Positions 35,641 through 45,394 of a stretch of DNA of 64,000 bases are shown piece after piece. The stretch spans positions 1,550,001-1,614,000 of the forward strand of contig JADANN010000390.1 of NCBI GenBank assembly GCA_018806985.1. Reading direction: 5' to 3'. The notes below the pieces were generated by a model. That model saw nothing but the letters and a program-made list of their open reading frames with translations. It was not told the DNA's origin and did no database searches. Source of the stretch: Angiostrongylus vasorum (Eukaryota; Nematoda; Chromadorea; Rhabditida; Metastrongylidae). Within the stretch, counting starts at the first letter, position 1. Every line of letters starts with the position of its first letter. The position numbers were made by a program, and so were the translations under genes.

Positions 35641-36345
35641 GAGGTGTTATTTTTATTCTTTATTCACGAACAAGCTGACGTTTCAGCGGATTTCGCCTTC
35701 CTCAGAGCCTGGAAAGGTCATGTTGACAGCAATCTATTCGGCCAAACACCTTCATAACCAAACAGAGAAAACGCTGAACCAAGATTTCAATCACATTGAA
35801 CACAGCTTTGCACACTCACAGCTTTAACAGCCTTATATACTGCCCAATGTCACGTGTGATAATGAGGCATTCTTCCCTGCGGTTCATTTTCGGATTTCTG
35901 GAATTAATCCAGAACGCCTCGAGAGTTTTGCGAGCTTGTGTTCTCGATTCCTGGGCGAGGATCGTGACACGTACTTCAAAGTCCTCCCACGCTATGTCTC
36001 TGGGTCCTATGCGTGCCTAGTGGGGTATTTGGTTTACGTTTGCCGACTAGGTGTTCTTTTTATGCAGACACAGAGGGGTCTGCCCGTTTCGCCAATGTAT
36101 TCGTCTCCGCACGTCTTACAGGAGATCAGATAAACTGTACCCGACATCATGCAATTACCGTCTCTACCATTAGGGCAAACTATGCAATTTTTCGTTGCAC
36201 ATAGACGGTCATATAGGCGGTTACGAACTAGTTGGCGCCTAAGATTACTCGGTGGCATTTCAACTACGTTTACCGAATTTTCTAGACCCGCCCTTCTTAA
36301 GCAGCGTTTTATAGCTGCACTTACATCATTTGGGACGTGGGAGTT
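35641..36345 (-). mobile_element. Penelope-like element P4, 5'-truncated, GIY-YIG part
   Basis: The minus strand encodes, from 36345 downward, a KRCLRRAGLENSV-like segment, then LRRQLVRNRLYDRLCATKNC, the CPNGRDGNCMMSG linker, and a GIY-YIG core with TVYLISC and EYIGETGRPL intact (36034-36258). A frameshift follows near 36040. The tail (MNRREECLIIT-like, about 35870) and the 3' region with a ribozyme-like motif come next. The RT is missing. It is oriented tail to tail with P2, and the boundary lies in the shared 3' terminal sequence near 35640. Confidence 0.8.
35673..35711 (-). ncRNA. Hammerhead-ribozyme-like motif, core intact
   Basis: On the minus strand: AGGCT, CTGAGGA (matches the CUGANGA core), a stem II region AGGCGAAATCCGCT that pairs only in part, GAAAC, GTC, AGCTT. 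Stem I pairs AGGCT with AGCTT over five positions, one a wobble. Stem III would be the self-complementary ACGT, which can only form between two copies, as in dimeric hammerheads reported from Penelope-like elements. Together with 58982 this is the best candidate for residual activity. Confidence 0.5.
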
Positions 36346-36429
36346 AAAATAATACCTTGTGCTTGTTAAACGGGGATATTGAGAATTGTTCGATCAATGC
36401 CGAGGCTAAGCGAAAGTTGGTCGTGGGAA

Positions 36430-37262
36430 TGACCAAATAGTTTTGGCGAGATGGCGCGGCTTTACCTAACCCATCTTTGGATGTTGATATTAATATCGTT
36501 ATAGAACGATGATATTTTGGCTGCGAAATTTTTATACAGCTCACCAACAATCTTTATACAATGGGTTGGAATGCGCAAGATGTGAAGACCTTCCACGAAA
36601 CCTTCTATCTCAGTTGAATGGAAAGCTTTCCTTAAATCGATGAAAGTTTGACAGAGCCGCCTTTTGTACACTCGCGGCACTTCGATGAGTCTTGCCATCG
36701 TGTGGATGTGGTCCATCGCAATTTCGATATCCCTACCCGCCTATATGGCTGTTTCTTCATCTAGTATTTTGTCAGCCCAGTTTAGGATGACTCCACCGGA
36801 GAGTTTCTAGACTATAGACAGCAAGCAGATCGGCGGTAGTTGCAATATCGTGTAAGTTGCTTTACCGTTCTTAAACATTACCGTTTGACGCCTATGTATA
36901 GATTGCCGATCTGTGCACGTGAGGGACTCACTGGTAGCCTGCCAGTCTGTCCCAGAGAAGGCGACAGGCTTGGTTGATAAAGGCGATTCCTCAAGGCAGG
37001 CCTTTTACCGGTTTGACCCTTAAAATACAATTCGCATTAACAGGAACATACCCTTGTGCGCAAGCACGAGTATATCTTTGTAAATGCAAAATATAGGTGT
37101 CAAATCGGCGAACGAGAAACAGGGAGGTTAACCCTCGATCCACCTGCGTCTCTGAGAAGGCCAAGATCGCTTTTCATCGGTGACTAACTAACTCCCTGTC
37201 CTCCCCAGGAGACGCGCCACGTTGCCTCGCGACTAACAGGCATGATAGTCTCTGTGAGGGAG
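36430..37262 (-). mobile_element. RTE copy C, 5' leader plus RT piece, internally deleted
   Basis: The minus strand starts at 37262 with the RTE 5' leader (complement of CGCGACTAACAGGC, GGTTAACCCTCGATCCACCT). It then jumps to an RT segment at about 36950-36440: KAFHSTEIEGFVEGLHILRI is recognisable at 36462-36716, preceded by MDHIHTMARLIEV. The endonuclease, the FADD region and the C-terminus are missing. The junction of leader and RT marks a large internal deletion. Confidence 0.75.
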
Positions 37263-37342
37263 ATCAGTGACAAGACATTATAATAGTAACAAAATAGAGA
37301 CAAGTACCGTTATTTCAGGGGTTTAGCACAGTAAGAAAAATT

Positions 37343-37672
37343 TTAATTTTTGGGTTGTAGCAGTTCGTGAAATCGCAATTGAAGACGTCTGCCGTTCGTT
37401 GTAAACAATGGACCAGATTTCTGTCGGCGGATTTTTTCATCCTCACCCACCTGGACAAGGCTGAATCTAGTTACTCGTGAAAAATTTTGTGTTTCTGTAA
37501 GACTTAGTCTGATTCTTGAATGACAACACATTAGCTTATTAACACTTCTATAGATCGTTGTAGAATCTGGTAGGGACTGTTTGTCATTTTCAGGCAAAAT
37601 AGCAGAAGATTGGTCACTCATCTGCTTTTTAACAAGTTTGTAGAAAGAATTTCTGACTGTTTTGTAGCTATT
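37343..37672 (-). CDS. Candidate C-terminal coding segment, unidentified
   Basis: An open minus-strand frame of about 108 codons ends with a stop at 37343. It is open upstream of the ATG at 37621, to about 37672, so it may be an exon and not a start. Composition is protein-like (DQSSAILPENDKQSLPDSTT, then a basic C-terminus ending RLQLRFHELLQPKN). A second minus-strand ORF (37618-37800) overlaps its ATG by four bases in another frame. No domain is recognised and no splice pair is decisive. It is not similar to any repeat in the window. Confidence 0.35.
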   Translation of the reverse strand, partial: NSYKTVRNSFYKLVKKQMSDQSSAILPENDKQSLPDSTTIYRSVNKLMCCHSRIRLSLTETQNFSRVTRFSLVQVGEDEKIRRQKSGPLFTTNGRRLQLRFHELLQPKN

Positions 37673-39169
37673 TCACTGCCTTCCAAATGCAAGGTTGTCC
37701 TGGAAGAATCAAACTGACATGCAACCCTCTCGCTCAAACACTTCCGTGACCGCAGCAGATAACACTTCATAGATAGAGTTTTTGTTCGCTCAGTGAACAT
37801 CTTCTTTTAAACACTTCTTTTATCTTGAAATTCGAGGAAATAACACAGTCATACAGTGTGCACTCCTTTGGGGAGGAAGAGAGAAAATGACAGATTGACA
37901 AGCTGTAGTCACACTCACACACGAATCAAACCACTTTCATAGATGATTGTTAAAATACAACGAATCGAGCTAAAGAATTTCTTGAACCCGTACGAAATGG
38001 GAAGAGTGACCACCTAAATGAGAAAGTATTTTAAGAAAGTATCTGTAGATACCTTTACCGTGGGTAGCACAACTGTTTAGTTGTGGAGGCACACAGGGCG
38101 TCAACAGTTAGCGGTTAGGGGTTATTGTGATCGAACGTTAAATGTAAGTACTGGGTTGTCTAGAGATGCAGGTTGATAAGGCAGGGCTAATAATAAATGA
38201 GAAATTCGACAAAAGGTGCATAAAGTTTACAGATCGGTTTCTTGATCAGACCATAAGGAGTCGAAGTTGTTTCAAATCATTGTCACTTCGTTTTTTGTTC
38301 CATATTTTTATTAAATGTTGTCGTCATCAACAACGCAGTGTAGAAGGTATATGATCATCAACTGCCTTATCAAAAGCGACAAGTTCATTGAAACTAAGAA
38401 CTATAATAAAGACAACTTGACAGCAGCTATTTGCTATGACTATGTGATGTTCCAGCTTTTGAGCTGATAAACGTTAGCGATAGAAGAACATTTAAAGAAG
38501 AGCAGAGAAACAACGATGCTAGAAGTTTTTGCAGTTCAAAAAGGAATGTTCAATCTCCGTGGGAACTCTACCAACTAGAGTCATAATGATGTCCATCCAT
38601 CAAAGCTAGGCTCTTCGATGACGGTTATCGAGAGCACAAATTAGCACTGTGTCCTTTCTTGATTTATAAAAGTTCTCTTAAGTTCTACAAGTCTAATGGA
38701 AAGAACGTTGCCATTCTTCATTCGCAAATCACGAACGTAAAAGTAGCCACAGGAAAAAGTGAGAGTGTCCTACCAAAATTTCTTATTCCCTCGTACTTCA
38801 AGGGCATGCGGAAGTTAACACTAAGAAACATCGACCGAGATAGCAGACTGCCACCCTAGAGCCGAAAATTGAGCTCATATAAATCCCACAAGACTGCCTA
38901 AGAAGTAGTCAAGCGTTTCCATCCATTTATGATCAGCGGGACGATTGTCATCGAATGCAGTACTTAGCACTTTATAGCAAGTATGGTCGCTCTCATATAT
39001 GATGAGGATCTGGCTACACCTCAGTATAAGTCAAGTAAGTATATGAGCCAGAAATACTGAAACAAAGACGCCATTACGCACGCGATAACGTTCAATTATC
39101 GGGTCGTCCGGAAACGTCGCAAGATTTAAAAACTTTCACCTGAATAAAATCTGAAACGGATTGGGCTCC
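37673..39169. other. Unannotated sequence
   Basis: About 1.5 kb with only short ORFs (38166-38354, 38659-38859) that I cannot support. Confidence 0.4.
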
Positions 39170-42100
39170 GAATGATGTTCGCCTGTATCACCTGTGGTCC
39201 CGTTGATCGTCGAGCGACTAGAGCGGGTGCCAGTAAATCTTCCATTTTTCCCCTGTCTCGTGCAGTAGTAGCCCAATGGGTTCTGCTCGCTCTAGGAACT
39301 CGTCGAGCTTCACATCTTTCTTCTAGACTCACCGTGAAGAACTCTGACCATCGGGTCGGCGGTCTTCCTGTTGTACGTTCGACATCACGAGGATTCCGGT
39401 CACTACCGGCTCTTGTCCATCGGTTGCCATTCATACGCTTTACGTGTCCTGCCCACCTTATCTTCGATTGTTTGGCGTACAGAACGGCATCCTTGATTTT
39501 TGGTCGTCGACGCAGATCGGAGCTTCGGATCCCTTCCCTTACTTCCTAGCATCGCCCTTTCGACTGCGCGTTCAATAACGCTGAGCGGTTTTTCACTCCC
39601 TGCTTACGCAGCGACCAGGTTTCTGACGCATGCGTTAGGGCAGGAAGTACTGCTGAGTCGAAAAGGTGGGTCAGACGTCGGGTGTTCTTTGTTCTCTTCA
39701 CTAAATCCTCGATGCTCTTGAAAGCTACCCAAGCCGCTCGTTTCCTTCTGCTCAGTTCTGGAGCTAAGTCGTTCAACATATTAATTTCCCGACCAAGATA
39801 GACATAACTGGAGCATTCGGAGATATTCGTTCCATTGAGCGTGAATGGGGCAAACAAAACCAATCCGTTCCTCAAGAACATCGTTTTTGTGAGATTTAGT
39901 CGAAGACCAATCTTTCCATAGGCTTTATCAAAGTCGGCAAGCATACGTTCCGCTTGGCTAATATTTGGTGTTATAAGCACGATGTCATCAGCAAAGCGAA
40001 AATGGTGTAATTGCTAACCATCGATTTTCACTCCCATATTATCCCATTTCAACATTCGCATGACGTTCTGGAGGGTGGCGGTATATAATTGTGGCGAGAT
40101 GGTATCGCCTTGCCTAACTCCTCTTTTGACGTCAATGTTAATATCGTTGTTGAATGGTGATTTCTTGGATTTGAAATTTTTGTATAACTCACGAAGAATT
40201 TTTATGTACCGAGTGGGAACTCCTTGACTATCAAGGGCTTCCATGACTGCTTCTATCCCAGTTGAATCAAAGGCCTTCTGTAAATCAATGAAAGTGAGAC
40301 AGAGCGGTCTTTTGTACTCTCGCGATGCTGCAGTGAGTCTTTGTTATCGTATGGATGTGGTCTGTCGTACTAAATCCTTTTCCAAACCCCTGCTTTCTCA
40401 CATGGCTGTTCTTAGTCCAGTGTTCTGTCAAACCTGTTTAGGATGACTCGAGTGAAAAGTTTGTAGACGACAGACAGCAAGCAGAATGGGCGATAGTTGC
40501 CGATATCGTGGAGGTCTCTCTTCTTGAACAATAGCATGGTCTTGCTGGTCTTCCACTGAGTAGGAACTTTGCATTCAGACAGGTTAGGTGTGAAGAGCCG
40601 ACCCAGTGTGTTTACGAGGACTGGCGGAAGGTTCTTCAGGTGTTCTGGTCTTATCTTGCCCTGGACCTGCTGTTCGATTTTTCCACCGACGAATTGGCAT
40701 GTCAGATTTCGGAAGGGAGAACAGGTGGAGGTGGCTATCGAAGAGATCTGAGTAGTATTCGTGAATGATTTTCTCCATTGGCTTTCTGGATGCTGTAAAT
40801 GTTCCGTCTGGGCGCCGGAGTGCAATCATTTTGGTCCTTTAATTGGCGAAGCTTCGGTGGGCTTTGCGAATGCTTTTCCCGAGCCTCTGCAGCTTCGACC
40901 ATTACTGCTGCTCTTCTCTCTTTAAGATCTTCTTTTATCGCCTGTCTGCACTGTTTTGCAAGTTCGGACGCTAGTTCGCGGTTGCCTCAGTGCTTGTGCA
41001 ATTCCAAGCTGGCGTATCAGCTCGAGTGTTTCTGAAGACAGACGTCTCTTGGTGACTTTTGAACTTTCAGCTTTCATAGAGCTAACGTAAAGATGTTGAA
41101 TGAGCCGATCGTATTCTTCGTCGATGTTATAGACAACGGCATCTTTCCAACAGCCGATTAGTGAATTGAATAAGTCCAGTTTACGGTTGTTCTTGCACTT
41201 CGGTTTTTGAATACAGCGGCTTTTTTTCTCCTTTCCGCGAGAAATAGAATCTTGCACAGAAGAGACGGTGGCCTGATCCCGTGTAGAATTTTGGGACAAC
41301 AGCAACATCGGTTAGGCAAAACCTTCTATTTACTATGGTGTGGTCTATTTCGTTATGGTACCCTCCATTGGGAGACTCCCACGTCCAGCGTTGAGGGTGG
41401 GGCTTCTGGAATTGCGAGTTACCATGGATGGTCCTGGTCATCTTGATAGACTCAGAGAGCCGCGCTCACCCCCATTCGTTCCATTCTAATCCGTGGGTTC
41501 CAGTGTGACCTTCTTCAAATGTCCTTCTTCTTCCAGTCTTAGCGTTAAAATCTGTAGTGATAACCTTGAAGAATGTGTGGTCTTTCTTCTCTGTAGAACT
41601 TGTCTAAGTCGATATAGAACGCTTCGACTTCTTCTTCGTCATAGTTTGATGTCAGCGCTAAACAACCATCCTTTTTAATCGTAAACGTCCGATTCGGGTT
41701 GTAAGTTGTTCGAATGAATCGATGTTCATGGACAAACTCGCGTTTACGAGAACGCCGACGCCGCCAAACCCTCTATTGTTGCATGTTCCGAGGAACAGTT
41801 CTTCTCCGGTGTCATAGTCAGCGTTGAAAGGCTGGCGTCTTCTCTTCTCGGCCGGGCCGATGACGTCATACTTTATCCTTCTTGCTTGCATGAGCAAATC
41901 TTCTGTTGAGGACTCGGATGCAAGTGTACGTGCATTGTAGGTACAGATCGTCACCACAGTTCTTTGAAATCCAGGCAGCTTCCACTGGTCCTGAGATTTT
42001 AGCAGCCTTTCCGTACTCGTCCTACCCAACGCTGCGAAATTGGGGAGCTCTTTCGGGGTCACTGGGAATGAGGCCCGTTTTTTTTTACTGTGTTTAGCAT

Positions 42101-42525
42101 TTTTGATAAGCACGTATAGCTTGCTGGGCTCTGAACGTGGGGGCTGGGTATACTCACGGGTAGCTTGCCGGGCTCTCCCATTGTGGACATGGAGCTAATT
42201 TGTTGGACGCAACTCCTAACCGCCTCCCATATTGTTCCCTGTCACTTGATTGCAGGCTTTTGGCCGAATTGACTCATAGAATACAATCTGCATAAACTAG
42301 AAGGCACTCTCACACGCGTGCATGAATGCGCCCTGTAAATGCAGAAAGTATGTGCCAAATCGGCGCAGCAGAAACAGGGAGTCCATTCCCTAGATCCACA
42401 TGTGTGTCAGGGAAGCAAAGGTCGCTTTTGGTCCGCGGTTAACCCTCTATCCGCCACCTGAGGACGCGCCACGTAGCCTCGCGACTAACCGGTTCGATAT
42501 CCCTCATATGAGGGAGATCCGTGGT
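39170..42525 (-). mobile_element. RTE non-LTR retrotransposon copy D, near full length
   Basis: This is the best RTE copy, about 3.35 kb, reading right to left. The 5' leader (42525-42120) comes first. The apurinic-like endonuclease (42113-41181) has TICTYNARTLA, then, after frameshifts, NEIDHTIVNRRF with the IDH motif intact; the final catalytic SDH motif reads SGH in GSGHRLFCARF. The linker and RT (40900-39985) have DIGNYRPFCLLSVVYKLFTR, GVRQGDTISPQ and FADD at 39984-39995. A thumb and C-terminal region (39980-39170) has SYVYLGREINMLNDLAPELS and TGRPPTRWSEFF. A TAG stop sits ten codons before FADD at 40014-40016, and several frameshifts are present. It resembles hookworm RTE elements (for example dingo-type) by general recall. 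Inactive. Confidence 0.85.
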
Positions 42526-42811
42526 CAAGTGATGAAGTTAAGTGATGTTAGACAAATAAAATAGAACTAGCTTAGGTGGCAACATAGTAATCGAATAATC
42601 CTTCGTCGGTGCACTGATGGTGAGCTAGATGATGTTCTTCACTTTTTTCTTCTTCTGCTTGTTGAGACAGAAATTGCCTACAGAGAGGAAGATCATTAGA
42701 GCGGACAATTCCTGACACCGACGCAATTAAGTCGTTGACTGAAAGGGTTGCAGTTGAACTAGAGAAAATTGATTTCATAGATAACTGTAGATAAATTTTA
42801 GCTTCAACTAA
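42526..42811. other. Unannotated sequence between RTE D and R4
   Basis: Just inside the RTE 5' edge at 42499-42512 is the palindrome CCCTCATATGAGGG. Nothing else is recognised. Confidence 0.4.
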
Positions 42812-43115
42812 GATGATGCTGAGATATTCGCAAAGTCCGGACCGCAGGTGTCTGCGGTGGGGAACGAACGCGCTGTTGTTCTTTCCTTGGAGTCCCGTTG
42901 ACGGGTGATTGCTGGTAGCGCAGATCAGTAGAACTAGCTGAGAGACAGGAGAAACGAAGGACCCGCGTAGTGTGGTGGTGAACGCGTTACTCCCCGGAAA
43001 GGACAATAGCGCGTTCGTTCTCCACCGTAGACACCTGCGGTCCGGAGTTTGCAAATATCTCGGCATCATCTTATTTGTATTTCACATGATACCCTGCCGT
43101 TAAAAATTATAAGTA
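42812..43115 (+). repeat. R4 palindromic element, copy 4, internally deleted
   Basis: The left arm is short (ATGATGCTGAGATATTCGCA to CTTTCCTTGGAGTCCC) and joins the centre of the right arm, which runs complete to TATCTCGGCATCAT and the ACCCTGCCGTTAAAAA...GTAGGCAG tail. The deletion removes about 150 bp of the left arm. Confidence 0.8.
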
Positions 43116-44237
43116 GGCAGCAAATAAAAAAGGTTAAGATTGTGATTTTAACTTCAGCATTAACAGGTACTTGCCAAGCAGTCATTTTCAAGAGTGATCC
43201 ACTAACTTCACTTATGCAGTGATCTCGCTATTACAGATTTTAAAAGTAATTTTTAGTACTGTTTGAGCAGCAATAACTGGGTAATGAGATGCTCCGATGT
43301 TCATTCCAGCTTGAGAACTGTCACTTGTAGACCTAGAAATTCATTAAAGGCTAGAACCATGGTATGTGTACCAGCTATAAAACTATATAAAACAGCTATA
43401 AAACGCCTCCGAACTCGACTTCTGGAGGGAAAAAAAACAAGAAAAATAATTAATTTGAACGATGAAGTCAAATCTGGCGAAGGTTAGGAATGCTGTTGGT
43501 TTTGTATCAGCTTTCCTGACAAAGTATGGAATGTGAGAATATCTTACCAGGTTTATGAATTCCGACAAAAAGCCCATTTCCAGTAGGTGGGCTGCGTTGA
43601 GTTCTTTATTTACTGTCACCAACGCGAAACATCCACGAAGTGCTCTTTCCGAGATGTCGAGGTGTTTGATCCATTGGCACGTGAATGTTTCAGGAAGAAA
43701 ATGTTAGCATAGTTATCCACCTTCTTTTTTGTGGCGTTATCACTTCACTCTCCTGTGCGTGGTCAATTTTTGTCCTCGACCATTTTATTACATTATTGGT
43801 GTGTCAAATTTTAGTGGCCTATTTGTTTGACAAGGACAAAGTTGTTTTTCATTTCATCGTATCCATTTCTTCAGACCTGATTTTCTTTCGTCAACTCATT
43901 AATTTTTTAGTAGTTTCATGTCTCTTACTTGCTCTTCTGGTCAACTAATCTGAAGTTAACATCGCCAAAGTGCGTGATCGTCTCTGTAATGACATGTGTA
44001 AGCAGTAAGAAAGCGCTGACATTATGGAGGACAAACCATCTAAAGGTACGTGAAGTGGAAGAAGATAATAGCTCTTCGTCTGTAACATGGGTAATAAATA
44101 AATGTATGGTACAATTCACAATGCATCGACAGACATGTGTCCGTCTTAGTCACTGAGATATTGCGAAATAATCAGCTGTTGGTGAAGGTGACATTGTCGT
44201 TTCAAAGCGTTACGGGCAGTATTTACGCTGAGCTTAC
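43116..44237. other. Unannotated sequence with a hydrophobic ORF
   Basis: An 87-codon plus-strand ORF at 43685-43948 encodes three or four strongly hydrophobic stretches. T-rich DNA readily gives such frames, and there is no homology I can recognise. A GTACGTG donor-like site lies near 44045. Confidence 0.35.
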
Positions 44238-44615
44238 TTGGATACTTGGACGGCCTGTCCTCACTGCCTATGTGGGCCCCAGCATATTCTCTATTCTTCG
44301 GAATTTTGCTTGATTAGCCACTGTGTTCGCTAGAGTCCCAAGGTCAGCCTGGCCAAAGTCTCACCCAGATTGTTCCCACCACAGGTAGTCGCGGCCCTTG
44401 TAGCTTAAAGGGAGATTTGCCAGTACGTGACTAGTTTGGCACAAGAACGGTGGTGGATCTTTGATTTACCCTTAGTTGAGCTTCCTGATGTACGCCGGAC
44501 TCCTTCTCAGATTGGAAGACAATGCCGAGGAGATGAACCCCCAGCTGTACACTGTAGCCAGACACCCAGGAACACCTTCTAGCCGCGATGAGGCGATAAA
44601 CCATTGGGAGGATTT
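44238..44615 (-). repeat. Rep3 copy, near complete
   Basis: Reverse orientation: GATACTTGGACGGCCTGTCC at the left edge, GCGATGAGGCGATAAACCAT at the right. The internal blocks CTTCTCAGATTGGAAGACAA and GGTCAGCCTGGCCAAAGTCT match other copies. Confidence 0.85.
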
Positions 44616-44717
44616 AAGCTGAACAGTTGAAACAACTCGAAATTGACGTGGAAGAATGATCGAAAAACGTAGATTTCTGGTTTGTTTTCAGGCCTTTTAT
44701 CATATGTTCAGGATTAA

Positions 44718-44986
44718 TAAAAAGAAAGGATAAAGTTCTCGGCGTTGATCAATTCCTGAAAGACGCGCAACGCACTCGCTTTCATTAAGTACCCTTTCGA
44801 GGTGATTGAATGCATATCCGGCATTTACAATGACTCGTGGTGGCTTAGCGATGTATTGAACCAATGCTGCCATACTTCCAGACAAGTCTGGTACCAATTT
44901 GCAGACCCCGGAGGAATGGAAGGCTTGGTGGGTCATGGGCACAGGGATCGATCCCGTGTGTGTTAAACAAGGCGCCACACGCGTCC
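44718..44986 (-). repeat. SINE1 copy, near complete
   Basis: Reverse orientation with an AAAAAGAAAGGATAAAG tail, GTTCTCGGCGTTGATCAATT, the internal GACAAGTCTGGTACCAATTT, and a head ending GGCGCCACACGCG. The flank to 45394 has no feature I recognise. Confidence 0.85.
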
Positions 44987-45394
44987 TTTTGTTTAAGTTT
45001 AACATCACATATTTGACTCGTAATTTCAAAATCTCTCCACTGTTATGAAGCTGTATCCAAAAGATAAGGTATTCTTCATAGACTCAGCCAATTACTTCGT
45101 TTTGTAACTACTTCACTTGCGAAGATTGCTCTGCAGATGAAAAAAGAATCCTATTTTTCAAATGACTGGTAATACTTTCGATTGCCCATGTTTATTTTAC
45201 GTCTAATATTTGGGTAATGTCTTCCATCACTAGTAGTTCTGCCAAAGTTGCGAAAAGAGTGTTTCTTTTCGTTTCTCGTGTTCAAATTTGTCAGGCATTT
45301 AGACACGTGTTACTCTTCTACTCATCTTAAATGTTATTTGGTTTTTTGGTTGCGCTGTTCTGGTTTTCGTCCTGTAGTGAAGAGCTTCTACGCA

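Noticed and set aside
43685..43948. Multi-pass membrane protein, perhaps bacterial like the MraY-like ORF
   Set aside because: T-rich composition alone explains the hydrophobicity, and no family pattern could be matched.
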